From assembly GCA_020073015.1 (NCBI GenBank), contig JAIQFZ010000006.1, forward strand, positions 148,246 through 212,245: a DNA stretch of 64,000 nt, read 5' to 3'. Source of the DNA: Terriglobia bacterium (GTDB lineage Bacteria; Acidobacteriota; Terriglobia; Terriglobales; Acidobacteriaceae). Of this stretch, positions 54,579-61,980 are shown in pieces. Below the pieces are notes generated by a model, which had not been told where the DNA came from, made no database searches, and worked only from the letters and a program-made list of their open reading frames with translations. Position 1 is the stretch's first letter. Each line of letters opens with the position of its first letter. The position numbers were made by a program, and so were the translations under genes.

Positions 54579-55882
54579 ATAGCTCCACCTTTGTTCGTTC
54601 ACAGATCTGGTTGGTGTTGGCAGCGGTGCTCGCCGCTGCGGGCGGATGGTTGTATTTGCAGCGCGTGCTGATTCCATATCAGATCCGCATCGCGGCTGCG
54701 CACGACCAGCCCCGCGGCAATCTCTCCGATCTCTATCCGCGTTGGGTAGGCGCGAAAGCACTGCTCCTGCATGGACGCGATCCCTACAGCGCGGAAGTCG
54801 CCCGCGAAATTCAAGCCGGCTACTATGGCCGTCCACTCGATCCGTCTCGTCCCGATGACCCACGCGATGAGCAGGGCTTTGCTTATCCTGTCTATGTAGT
54901 TTTCGGCCTTGCCCCGACCATTGGATTGCCGTTCGCGATCGTCCAGAAGGGCTTCTTCTGGATCCTGCTCATCCTCACGTCCGTCAGCACGCTGCTCTGG
55001 CTCCGAGTTTTGCGGTGGTCCGCGCCGCTCTGGACGCAAGTCAGCCTGCTCGGGCTGACTCTCGGCAGCGTGGCCGTGATGCAGGGGCTGAAGCTCCAAC
55101 AGATCAGCCTTTTAGTTGCCGGACTTATAGCCGCCGCGATCGCGCTTCTGGTGGCGGATCACGCGGTCGCCGCCGGATGTCTGCTGGCCTTGGCCAGCAT
55201 CAAGCCCCAGCTCGTGGTGCTGTTGCTGTTCTGGCTCGCGATCTGGACCCTGGCCGACTGGCGCCGGCGCTATCGCTGGGCCGCGTCCTTCCTGGTCACG
55301 ATGGCCATCTTGCTCACGGTCTCCGAATGGTACCTGCCGCACTGGATTCCCCGCTTCTGGCATGCGATTCGTGAATATCAACGCTACACCGGGGCGATGT
55401 CGGTCATGGACGGTTTGATCGGTCCTCCCTGGAGTTGGACTGTCGAGCTTCTTTTCCTTACTGTCCTGCTGCGTGTTTGCTGGAGCGAGCGTCGGCAAGC
55501 GGTGAACACTGGATCGTTTGCGTTCACGCTGAGTCTGGTGCTCGCCATCACCGTCCTTCTCGTACCCACATCGGCCCAGTACAATCAGGTGCTTTTGATC
55601 CCCTCATTGCTGCTGCTGGTCAAGGAGCACCGGTCGCTTCGGCACGGAAGTATCGCCAAACGCGTCTTCTTCCTGCTCACCACTGCCCTGATCGCTTGGC
55701 CGTGGATTGCGAGCACTGCCCTAGCTGGGATGTCCTTCGTCTTACCTCAGGAGACGGTCCAGCGAGTCTGGGCCGTCCCCATCTGGACGACGACCCAGAT
55801 CCCGGTGGCCGTGGCTGCCCTGATGCTGGTCCATTATTACCAGAAGCCTTTTGCTGCTCGCCAAGAGCCGGGCACGTCGTAG
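54575..55882 (+). CDS. Second DUF2029/GT87-like membrane protein, probable CTG start
   Basis: Paralogue of the upstream gene in layout: an N-terminal helix (LVLAAVLAAAGGWLYLQ), loop LYPRWVGAKALLLHGRDPYS, FAYPVYVVFGLAPTIGLPF and mid signature GLKLQQISLLVAGLIAAAI, LLALASIKPQLVVLLLFW. 435 residues from a CTG at 54575 that follows a perfect GGAGG by seven bases and overlaps the TGA of the previous gene. A TTG at 54611 would lie inside the first helix with no ribosome site, so CTG is more convincing. Likely glycosyltransferase with a lipid-linked donor. Confidence 0.8.
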   Translation: MNSSTFVRSQIWLVLAAVLAAAGGWLYLQRVLIPYQIRIAAAHDQPRGNLSDLYPRWVGAKALLLHGRDPYSAEVAREIQAGYYGRPLDPSRPDDPRDEQGFAYPVYVVFGLAPTIGLPFAIVQKGFFWILLILTSVSTLLWLRVLRWSAPLWTQVSLLGLTLGSVAVMQGLKLQQISLLVAGLIAAAIALLVADHAVAAGCLLALASIKPQLVVLLLFWLAIWTLADWRRRYRWAASFLVTMAILLTVSEWYLPHWIPRFWHAIREYQRYTGAMSVMDGLIGPPWSWTVELLFLTVLLRVCWSERRQAVNTGSFAFTLSLVLAITVLLVPTSAQYNQVLLIPSLLLLVKEHRSLRHGSIAKRVFFLLTTALIAWPWIASTALAGMSFVLPQETVQRVWAVPIWTTTQIPVAVAALMLVHYYQKPFAARQEPGTS

Positions 55883-55941
55883 AATGCTTACGGCGCGTGC
55901 CCCGGGGAGTGGCACGATGTCCGCAGGAGAATCCAGAGTCC

Positions 55942-57594
55942 ATGTCCGCGACTTCGTCATCGCATGCGGGAATTTCCAGCATCTTTCCGGTTGCGATCTT
56001 TGTGCAGGGCGGCGACGAGCAGACCCTATCTCTGAATCACACTCCCTATACGGTTGGCCGGAAAGTGGATCGCGATCTGGTGATCCCGGACCCGCGCGTC
56101 TCGCGCGAACACGCGTCCATCATTTCCGAAAACGGCGAGTTCTTCGTTGTCGACCAGGGCAGCAAGCACGGCACCTTCGTCAACGGCGAGCGGGTGGAAC
56201 GGCGCAAGCTGAACCGCAACGACAAGATGGAATTTGGGGCGCGCGATGGTGCCTACCTCATCTTCCACCCCATGCACAGCACCTCGAACACGGCGCGCGA
56301 ATTCCTCAGCCAGATCTCCGGCATTCAGATTGCCCCGGAAGCCAGCGACATCGAAAAGCTGACCCTGTTCATGGACGCCGCCCGCCGGCTCAACACCATC
56401 GGCGTGCTCGATGAAATCCTGGTTACGCTGCTCGATGCCACGCTCAAGCTGACGCTCGCCGAACGCGGCTACATTTTTCTCCGCGATGCCGCGGGAACGT
56501 TGAGCCTCGCCGCCGGCCGCAACTCCAAGAACGAACCGCTGCTCGATGACAAGACCATTTCCCGCTCCGTGCTCGAAGAGGCGCTGAATTCCAACTCCGA
56601 GTACCTGGTGACCGACACCAGCCAGATGCTCGAGATGAAGGAGCGGCACAGCATCGTCGCCTTCGATCTGCGCACCGTGATCTGCATGCCCTTGCGCAAG
56701 CCGATCGTGCAAACCAGTCGCGCCGATCAACCCGCGGGCGGGGAAGCAATGGGCGTGCTCTACGTGGACTCCCGCTTCGCCTCGCGCGATATCACCAAGG
56801 TCAGCCACGACATTCTGCGCGCCATTGCCACCCAGGCGGCTCAACTGATCGAGAATGCGCGCCTCGTCCAGGCCGAAGAAGCCGGACGCCGCTACCAGCA
56901 GGAACTCTCGATCGCAGCCTCCATCCAGCAGCGCCTGCTGGCGGTAACGCTTCCCGAAGTTCCGTTTGCCCGCGTCAACGGCCGCAACCTGTCTTGCAAG
57001 GAAATTGGCGGCGATTTTTTCGAAGCCGTGAGCACGCCCGAAGGCCTGGCCATCGTGCTCGCCGACGTCAGCGGCAAAGGAGTGTCCGCCGCCTTGTTGG
57101 CATCGACCTTGCAGGGCATGGTTTACTCCCACCTCATTTCCGGCATGCCGCTGACCGACATTGTGGCGGCCGTCAATCGCTTTTTCACCTACAAGCACAT
57201 CGGCGAGAAGTACGCGACCATGATCCTCACTCGCCTTCGCCCGGACGGCGACCTCGAATACGTAAACTGCGGACACGTTCCCCCCGTCTGGATCTGCGGC
57301 AACGAAGTGTTGAGACCGTCGCACGGCAACCTGCCCGTGGGCTTGCTGGCGGATGCAACCTATTCGAGCGATCGCTGCCAGATGAGACCCGGCGACCGGT
57401 TGATCCTGGTAACCGACGGCGTGACCGAAGCCGAAAACGCCCGCGGCGACATGTTCGAGAGCGAGCGCCTGGAAGCCGTGTCGGGGAAGAGTTCCTCGAT
57501 GGAAGACATTTTCAGAGCCGTCGCTGATTTTTGCGGCGGCACGCCGCTCAATGACGACTGCACGGTCGTCGAACTCGCCTACACCGGCGGGTAA
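55942..57594 (+). CDS. FHA-GAF-PP2C (SpoIIE/RsbU-type) protein phosphatase
   Basis: Three-domain signalling protein: FHA (residues about 15-95; TPYTVGRKVDRDLVIPD, VSREHASIIS, HGTFVNGERV) binding phosphothreonine, GAF (about 125-300; LDEILVTLLDATLKLTLAER, AMGVLYVDSRFASRDI) sensing a small ligand, and a PPM/SpoIIE phosphatase (about 315-550; CKEIGGDFFEAVSTPEGLAI, VLADVSGKGVSAALLAST, LILVTDGVTEAEN) with its metal Asp residues. Such proteins dephosphorylate anti-sigma antagonists in partner-switching stress or development control. 550 residues. Start ATG 55942 has GGAG about 12 bases upstream. No anti-sigma gene is in the window. Confidence 0.92.
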   Translation: MSATSSSHAGISSIFPVAIFVQGGDEQTLSLNHTPYTVGRKVDRDLVIPDPRVSREHASIISENGEFFVVDQGSKHGTFVNGERVERRKLNRNDKMEFGARDGAYLIFHPMHSTSNTAREFLSQISGIQIAPEASDIEKLTLFMDAARRLNTIGVLDEILVTLLDATLKLTLAERGYIFLRDAAGTLSLAAGRNSKNEPLLDDKTISRSVLEEALNSNSEYLVTDTSQMLEMKERHSIVAFDLRTVICMPLRKPIVQTSRADQPAGGEAMGVLYVDSRFASRDITKVSHDILRAIATQAAQLIENARLVQAEEAGRRYQQELSIAASIQQRLLAVTLPEVPFARVNGRNLSCKEIGGDFFEAVSTPEGLAIVLADVSGKGVSAALLASTLQGMVYSHLISGMPLTDIVAAVNRFFTYKHIGEKYATMILTRLRPDGDLEYVNCGHVPPVWICGNEVLRPSHGNLPVGLLADATYSSDRCQMRPGDRLILVTDGVTEAENARGDMFESERLEAVSGKSSSMEDIFRAVADFCGGTPLNDDCTVVELAYTGG

Positions 57595-57610
57595 GGCCGG
57601 GTTCCCCCTA

Positions 57611-57672
57611 CAGTGGCATCCTGAGCGGAGCAGGACAATGCGCGAAGCGCATCGTTCTGCGGAGTCGAAGAG
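57611..57672. repeat. Family H repeat (GCATCCTGAGCGGAGCAGGA)
   Basis: GTGGCATCCTGAGCGGAGCA, then AATGCGCGAAGCGCATCGTT (a hairpin with GCGC-type arms), then CTGCGGAGTCGAAG. Intergenic words of this type (CATCCTGAGCG...GGAGTCGAAG) recur in many bacteria. It lies between the phosphatase gene and hicA, convergent genes. Confidence 0.6.
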
Positions 57673-57711
57673 CCTGCCCCGAGTCCGCTACCTGAGCCGG
57701 CGGACACCTTA

Positions 57712-57942
57712 TCAGCCTGCTAGGAAGTTGATCAACTCTTCCCGCGTGAATCCGGCTTCCCTCAGTAACGACATAAGCGTTCCTTTTGGTATGTCGCGAT
57801 TGTGCCGAGGTACCACGGCGCGGCGGCGAGAAACAGGGTTATGGAAAATGAAATGACTGCCGGATGTGTGATCCAAAATGAAGCCATTTTGTTCTAAGAA
57901 CCGGATTACTTGACGGGCTCTAACGGCCGGCAACTTCGACAT
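57712..57942 (-). CDS. hicA: HicA-type mRNA interferase toxin
   Basis: HicA folds like a dsRNA-binding domain and cuts mRNA. The active-site His lies in DHTSGSHFIFHNPVS, with a conserved basic stretch (RRAVVPRHNRDIPKGTLMS) and the end MSLLREAGFTREELINFL. Start ATG 57942 gives 76 residues; a longer frame to 57978 has no support. Downstream of hicB by 112 bases, more than the usual overlap. Homologous to known HicA by all these motifs. Confidence 0.86.
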   Translation of the reverse strand: MSKLPAVRARQVIRFLEQNGFILDHTSGSHFIFHNPVSRRRAVVPRHNRDIPKGTLMSLLREAGFTREELINFLAG

Positions 57943-57989
57943 TTGCGGGCATCGTAGCTGAAAAACGTCCAACTTCAAAACAAAAGTTT

Positions 57990-58007
57990 GCGCAACAAGG
58001 GTTGCGC
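57990..58007. repeat. Hairpin between hicB and hicA
   Basis: GCGCAAC (57990-57996), AAGG loop, GTTGCGC (58001-58007): a perfect 7-bp stem inside the 112-base hicB-hicA gap. It could tune hicA translation or stop part of the transcript, or be a binding site. Interpretation is inferred. Confidence 0.4.
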
Positions 58008-58054
58008 GTTCGAACCTTTCGCCGCCCGCATTCCATCAGCGATGGCGATTTGGG

Positions 58055-58294
58055 TTAGTGCGAATACTCTAGGTCGAGAGAGGCTACGAGCGTGTTGTCG
58101 TCGGTGGGTATGGGATCGTTGTGCTTGCGCAGGCTGGCGATGTATCCGGAGATAGCATCCTTCGCCATTTCTCGCGCTTCTTCCACAGTGCGGCCGTAGG
58201 TAACACAGCCCGGTAGAGCCGGAACGAGTGCGGTGTAGCCTCCCTCCGGTTCGGGGCGGAGCATGATGTTGTAGTGATATCGGGCCTTGGCCAT
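58055..58294 (-). CDS. hicB: HicB-like antitoxin
   Basis: The HicB fold (YHYNIMLRPEPEGGYTALVP, ALPGCVTYGRTVEEAREMAK, DAISGYIASLRKHNDP) is complete but there is no C-terminal DNA-binding domain, so this is the short form that blocks HicA by contact. ATG 58294 yields 79 residues; the frame continues to 58366 but as unlike sequence. It precedes hicA, so antitoxin is made first. Two-gene toxin-antitoxin modules like this stabilise genome regions or act under stress. Confidence 0.84.
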   Translation of the reverse strand: MAKARYHYNIMLRPEPEGGYTALVPALPGCVTYGRTVEEAREMAKDAISGYIASLRKHNDPIPTDDNTLVASLDLEYSH

Positions 58295-58596
58295 GACACC
58301 GATACTATCGCGCGAGGCAAGGCCGGTCAACCAGCGCACTTTGTCAATATGTAAAAGTAAATACACATCACCCAGATGCCCCCAGGATCGTCCGACAGCG
58401 TCGCGGATGACCTTCGGGATGTCCGGCGCGCCAAACGTCCGCCTAGGGGCTTTGTGGCACGATGGCGAGGCATCCTGCGCGACGATCGGAACCGAAAAAT
58501 GGGCGGATCGACGCGCTTTTGTGCGACGGATCGCTGTAACTTAAAGAAATAGTTGGCAACTTGTTGATTTGTCGTCGCCGTGCCCGAGCCGGGTAG
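58295..58596. other. 302-base stretch with no recognisable gene
   Basis: No supported frame, tRNA or repeat of the named families was seen. It separates hicB (start 58294) from nth (stop 58597), both on the minus strand. An AT-rich patch 58338-58371 (GTCAATATGTAAAAGTAAAT-like) just upstream of hicB may be the hicBA promoter. Confidence 0.5.
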
Positions 58597-59433
58597 TCAA
58601 GGCTTCGCCGACTTGTGGATCTCCACCGTCGACCAGGTCTTGTCGGCGGCATGGCACAGCTTCTCGAGTCCACAGTCGGCGCACTTCGGTCCGCGCGCTA
58701 CGCACAGCTTCCGTCCGTGCCAGATGATCTGGTGCGAGAAATCGGTCCAGCGCTCGCGCGGAACAATCGCCATCAGATCCTGCTCAATTTTCTGCGCGTC
58801 CTCGTGCCTGGTGAGTTCGAGCCGCCGCGAAATTCGCGTGACATGCGTATCGACCACGACGCCCTCGTTTTTCTTGAACCACGTCCCGAGTACGACATTG
58901 GCCGTTTTGCGAGCGACGCCCGGCAGCGTGAGCAACTCGTCCATGGTTTGCGGAACGGTACCGCCGAAGTCGGAAACAATTTTTCGCGCCGCACCGACTA
59001 CCGACTTCGACTTGTTGCGGAAGAAGCCGGTCGACCGGATCTCCGGTTCCAGTTGTTCTGGTTCGAGCGCGGCAAAATCCTGCACGGTGGGATATTTCTC
59101 AAACAACCCCGGCGTGACCAGGTTGACACGTACATCCGTGCACTGCGCCGAAAGAATGGTTGCCACTACCAGTTCCCACGCGCTGCGGTGCGTGAGAGCG
59201 CAGGTCACATCCGGATAGAGACGATCGAGCCCGGCAAGAATCTGCCGCACGCGTTCTGGAGCCAAGGAATCGTAGGAGGAGGCGCGCGTGGGGCGGGCGC
59301 CCCCGCCCGCCGGCACTGTCTTGGTTCGGGCGGCGCGGGTCGGTGAGGTTTTGGGCAGCGGCAATTTCTTCCCTCGTACGCCTTCCTGCCGTCCACTGCG
59401 GCTCGGTTGGCGCGGCATGTTTCCGCGGGGCAT
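58597..59433 (-). CDS. nth: Endonuclease III (DNA glycosylase/AP lyase)
   Basis: Removes oxidised pyrimidines and nicks the abasic site. The helix-hairpin-helix with catalytic Lys is LLTLPGVARKTANVVLGTWF near residue 180, catalytic Asp in VVVDTHVTRISRRLELT near 200, and the 4Fe-4S ligands in CVARGPKCADCGLEKLC near 250-268 (C-x6-C-x2-C-x5-C). 278 residues, longer than the usual 210-230 because of a basic Pro-rich N-terminal tail of about 55 residues. ATG 59433 has AAGGAG five bases upstream. Single gene divergent from a small conserved protein. Confidence 0.95.
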   Translation of the reverse strand: MPRGNMPRQPSRSGRQEGVRGKKLPLPKTSPTRAARTKTVPAGGGARPTRASSYDSLAPERVRQILAGLDRLYPDVTCALTHRSAWELVVATILSAQCTDVRVNLVTPGLFEKYPTVQDFAALEPEQLEPEIRSTGFFRNKSKSVVGAARKIVSDFGGTVPQTMDELLTLPGVARKTANVVLGTWFKKNEGVVVDTHVTRISRRLELTRHEDAQKIEQDLMAIVPRERWTDFSHQIIWHGRKLCVARGPKCADCGLEKLCHAADKTWSTVEIHKSAKP

Positions 59434-59540
59434 AGGTTCTCCTTGCCAGGCAATCATGGTAACAAAGCACTTGGGTAACCCCGCGGCAATTGACGCGCTG
59501 CAGGCTGGGTGAGTAGTCTAAAAATCAAAGGAAAAAAATT

Positions 59541-59765
59541 GTGGCCGTCAAAAGCATCAAACTCGGACAGGTCTGGCGTCAGGATGCAAGCGGCCAGGAT
59601 TTCCTGGTCACCAAGGTTTACAGCGAAGTGTTCAGCCATTACGCGGTCCTGCGTCCCGCCGAAGTTACCGCGCCCGATGCGCCCACCGTCAAGGTGAAGG
59701 TCGCCAAGTCCGCCGACGGAGTGACTCTGCCCGGCTTCAGCTTCACGCAGGAAGGGGCGTTCTAA
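59541..59765 (+). CDS. Small conserved protein of unknown function
   Basis: 74 residues from GTG 59541, preceded by AAGGA eight bases away. The sequence is compact and beta-like: VKSIKLGQVWRQDASGQDFL, VTKVYSEVFSHYAVLRPAEV, VKVAKSADGVTLPGFSF. No family is recognised. Bases 59434-59540 before it hold only nth's upstream region. The repeat at 59771 begins 6 bases after its stop. Confidence 0.6.
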   Translation: MAVKSIKLGQVWRQDASGQDFLVTKVYSEVFSHYAVLRPAEVTAPDAPTVKVKVAKSADGVTLPGFSFTQEGAF

Positions 59766-59770
59766 AAAGC

Positions 59771-59857
59771 AGGCTTTAGGCTCTGGGCTCTAGGCGCTAG
59801 GGTTTCCTAGAGCCCAGAGCCCAGAGCCCAGAGCCCAGAGCCCAGAGCCTAAAGCCT
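59771..59857. repeat. Family B repeat with tandem AGCCCAG units and a long hairpin
   Basis: AGGCTTTAGGCTCTGGGCTC at the left is inverted by the right side, which contains six tandem AGCCCAG-type 7-base units (about 59810-59848) and ends CCTAAAGCCT. The centre is CTAGGCGCTAGGGTTTCCTA. Read as RNA it forms a stem of more than 25 pairs with slippage. It lies just upstream of the DedA gene (ATG 59863), so it could serve as a terminator for the small gene or be a control element. Confidence 0.7.
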
Positions 59858-59862
59858 AATCA

Positions 59863-60492
59863 ATGACTGAGAAAATCCTCGCTGTCCTATTTGTCTTCGT
59901 CAAGTCGATCGTAGCCGCGACCGGCTACTCCGGCATCGCCATCCTGATGGCGATCGAGTCCGCCTGCATTCCACTGCCTTCGGAACTGATCATGCCCTTC
60001 GCCGGGTACCTGGTGTTTCAGGGCACGATGAAGCTGGTATGGGTCGCGACCGCGGGCGCGATCGGCTGCAATCTGGGCTCGCTGGTCGCCTACGAGATCG
60101 GATATTACGGCGGACGTCCGCTGGTCGAGCGCTACGGGCGCTGGATCCTCATGGGCCGCCGCGAGCTCGACTGGGCCGACCGCTTCTTTCTCCGCTGGGG
60201 ACAGGCGGCCGTGTTCATTGCGCGCCTGTTGCCGGTGATCCGCACGTTCATCGCAATGCCCGCCGGAATCGCCCGCATGCCGCGCGGCAAGTTCCATGTC
60301 TATACCTTTCTGGGATCGTGGCCATGGTGCTTCGTGCTGGCCTGGCTGGGCCTGAAGCTGGGCGAAAACTGGCGCTCGATCGGCAAGTACTTCCACCAAC
60401 TCGACACCGTCATCGGCGTGATTCTGCTGGCGGGCATCATCTGGTTCGTGTGGTCGCACTGGCAGAATCGGCTGCGCCCGAGCTCAGAGTAG
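59863..60492 (+). CDS. DedA family membrane protein
   Basis: DedA/SNARE-associated family membrane protein of 209 residues. Family features are AILMAIESACIPLPSELIMP, GAIGCNLGSLVAYEIGYYGG, FFLRWGQAAVFIARLLPVIR, TFIAMPAGIARMPRGKFHVY. Relatives carry lipids across the membrane (undecaprenyl-phosphate or phospholipid), but this one is not assigned. The acidic IESACIPLPSE and RxLPxxR-like arginines expected for function are intact. The ribosome site is inside the repeat. Confidence 0.9.
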   Translation: MTEKILAVLFVFVKSIVAATGYSGIAILMAIESACIPLPSELIMPFAGYLVFQGTMKLVWVATAGAIGCNLGSLVAYEIGYYGGRPLVERYGRWILMGRRELDWADRFFLRWGQAAVFIARLLPVIRTFIAMPAGIARMPRGKFHVYTFLGSWPWCFVLAWLGLKLGENWRSIGKYFHQLDTVIGVILLAGIIWFVWSHWQNRLRPSSE

Positions 60493-60503
60493 GGCGGATT
60501 TCC

Positions 60504-60537
60504 TTCGTGATTCTTCGTGTCCTTGGTGGTTAACCGA
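60504..60537 (+). repeat. Family A-like repeat (TTCGTGATTCTTCGTGTCCT...GGTTAA)
   Basis: TCGTGATTCTTCGTGTCCTT then GGTGGTTAACC resembles the CCTCTGTG...GGTTAA word chains at 14684 and 16941. It lies between convergent DedA and DUF4440 genes. Confidence 0.5.
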
Positions 60538-60584
60538 ACTGCTTGAACCACGCAGGACAGGAAGGGGACCTTGGAACATCGTGG

Positions 60585-60986
60585 TCACGGAAGTTCCACT
60601 GGCTTCGCCAACTGCGACGCCACCAGCTTCCACTTTCCATCGTGCTTGCGCAGGACGTCGAGGTAAGCGTATCGCACTGCGAACCGTTTTCCGTTGCTCT
60701 CCACTTCGTCCGATTCTGAGCCGTGCACGACGGCAGTGTCGCCGAATATGCGAATCTTGCGGCCGGTTGAAACGATCGATGGATATCGGATTGATCCGCT
60801 GCGGAAACTCTCGAGCACATCCTGCTTCGTGAAAGCCTTGCCGGCCTCGTTGTACTGTACGTAGTCGTCGGCAAGAATCTGCGCCAGCACGACGAGATCC
60901 GCGCTCATCAGCGCGCGGTCTCCGGCTTCATGCAAGGCCAGAATCTGCTGCTCGTCGGTTGGTCGTTCGTCTTGCACCCGCGACAT
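60585..60986 (-). CDS. DUF4440/SnoaL-like (NTF2-fold) protein
   Basis: NTF2-like alpha-beta barrel of 133 residues. Typical segments: ILALHEAGDRALMSADLVVL, AQILADDYVQYNEAGKAFTK, RIFGDTAVVHGSESDEVESN, YLDVLRKHDGKWKLVASQLA. Such proteins are enzymes or ligand binders (ketosteroid isomerase-type); the catalytic identity is open. The ATG has a good GGAGG at seven bases. No operon partner. Confidence 0.82.
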   Translation of the reverse strand: MSRVQDERPTDEQQILALHEAGDRALMSADLVVLAQILADDYVQYNEAGKAFTKQDVLESFRSGSIRYPSIVSTGRKIRIFGDTAVVHGSESDEVESNGKRFAVRYAYLDVLRKHDGKWKLVASQLAKPVELP

Positions 60987-61092
60987 CGTAATTCCTCCGG
61001 TAACTCTTTACACTAAAGCATGTTGGCGGACTCATCGCGGGTAACTTTCGCCAACCCCGCGGAATGTGATATTTCTCGCTGGGACACCAGAC

Positions 61093-61833
61093 ATGGGACT
61101 TCTGAGTTCTCTACTGTATCCATGGGGCTTTCTGCTCCAGGGACTGGCAATTGTGCACTTCATTCGCCGGCGGCCGGATAACTATTGGTTCTTCGTCATT
61201 CTATTTCTGGGGCCGTTGGGCGCGATTGTCTACCTGGCGGTGGAGGCACTTCCCGACATCGGACTGCTGGGCCAGTCCTTCAAAGTCTTTCCGCGCCGCA
61301 AGCGCATTCGCCAGTTGGAAGCGATGATCCGCGACAATCCGTCGCCGGGAAACTACGAAGAACTGGGCGATCTCTACATGGACGACGGCAAGTTCGCACA
61401 GGCCCGCGCCGCGTTCGATAAAGCCATCGCCGCGCGCGCCGATACGCCCGATCCCTTCTTCTACCGCCGCGCGGTGTGCGCGATTCAGTTAGGAGACGCT
61501 GCCGCGGCGCTGCCCGATCTCGAAAGAGTGGTCAGCAAAGATCCGGACTACGACTTCCAGCGCGCCGCCGGCCTGCTCGCCCACGCCTACGCGCGGACCG
61601 GCCAAAAAGAAAAAGCCGAAGCGCTGTTTCGTAAGGTGACCGTGACGTCGACCCTGTCAGAGACTTACTTGAACTTCGCGGACCTGCTGGCGTCCGGCCA
61701 GCGCAACCCCGAAGCCCGCGAGTGGGCGCAGAAAGTGCTCGACAAGAAGCCCACCATGCCCGGCTACCTGCGCCGCCGCGAGCGTCCCTGGTTCCGGCGG
61801 GCCAAGGATGTGCTCAAGCGATTGCCCGCGTGA
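61093..61833 (+). CDS. Membrane-anchored TPR protein
   Basis: Two N-terminal membrane helices (LLYPWGFLLQGLAIVHFI and YWFFVILFLGPLGAIVYLAV) then a cytoplasmic basic stretch (RRKRIRQLEAMIRDN) and three or four TPR units (YEELGDLYMDDGKFAQARAA, FYRRAVCAIQLGDAAAALPD, GLLAHAYARTGQKEKAEALF, YLNFADLLASGQRNPEAREW). 246 residues from ATG 61093; GTG at 61066 is the other choice. The N-part resembles the cardiolipin synthase N-terminal (PLDc_N) domain. Function unknown; TPRs imply protein contacts. Confidence 0.78.
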   Translation: MGLLSSLLYPWGFLLQGLAIVHFIRRRPDNYWFFVILFLGPLGAIVYLAVEALPDIGLLGQSFKVFPRRKRIRQLEAMIRDNPSPGNYEELGDLYMDDGKFAQARAAFDKAIAARADTPDPFFYRRAVCAIQLGDAAAALPDLERVVSKDPDYDFQRAAGLLAHAYARTGQKEKAEALFRKVTVTSTLSETYLNFADLLASGQRNPEAREWAQKVLDKKPTMPGYLRRRERPWFRRAKDVLKRLPA

Positions 61834-61980
61834 GGGAGCGGGGCGGGATGTCTTTGCCATACGGGGTACGTTTCGAGACTAGAGGCATTCCTTCAGTAGT
61901 CGTTCCGGATAGTTGGTGCAAACGCCTGATTGCGTCAGTTGACCAGATCGCTGCGGTCAAAGGCTCAATTCTTAGAATCC

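Noticed and set aside
56026..57324. Very long open frame antisense to the FHA-GAF-PP2C gene
   Set aside because: The plus-strand protein has three complete known domains; the antisense frame has no family features and is expected from GC-rich codon bias. The same applies to long antisense frames over gpmI (38504-39751), the symporter (11635-12900), tadA (46749-47801) and cpaC (49431-50636).
57997..58035. tRNA 3'-end-like sequence (GTTCGAACC near CGCCGCCCGCA)
   Set aside because: The T-stem does not pair (GCGCG against CTTTC) and no 5' half exists; at best a very old relic.
59810..59848. Tandem AGCCCAG units as a CRISPR array
   Set aside because: Unit is 7 bases with no spacers and no cas genes nearby; a simple tandem repeat.
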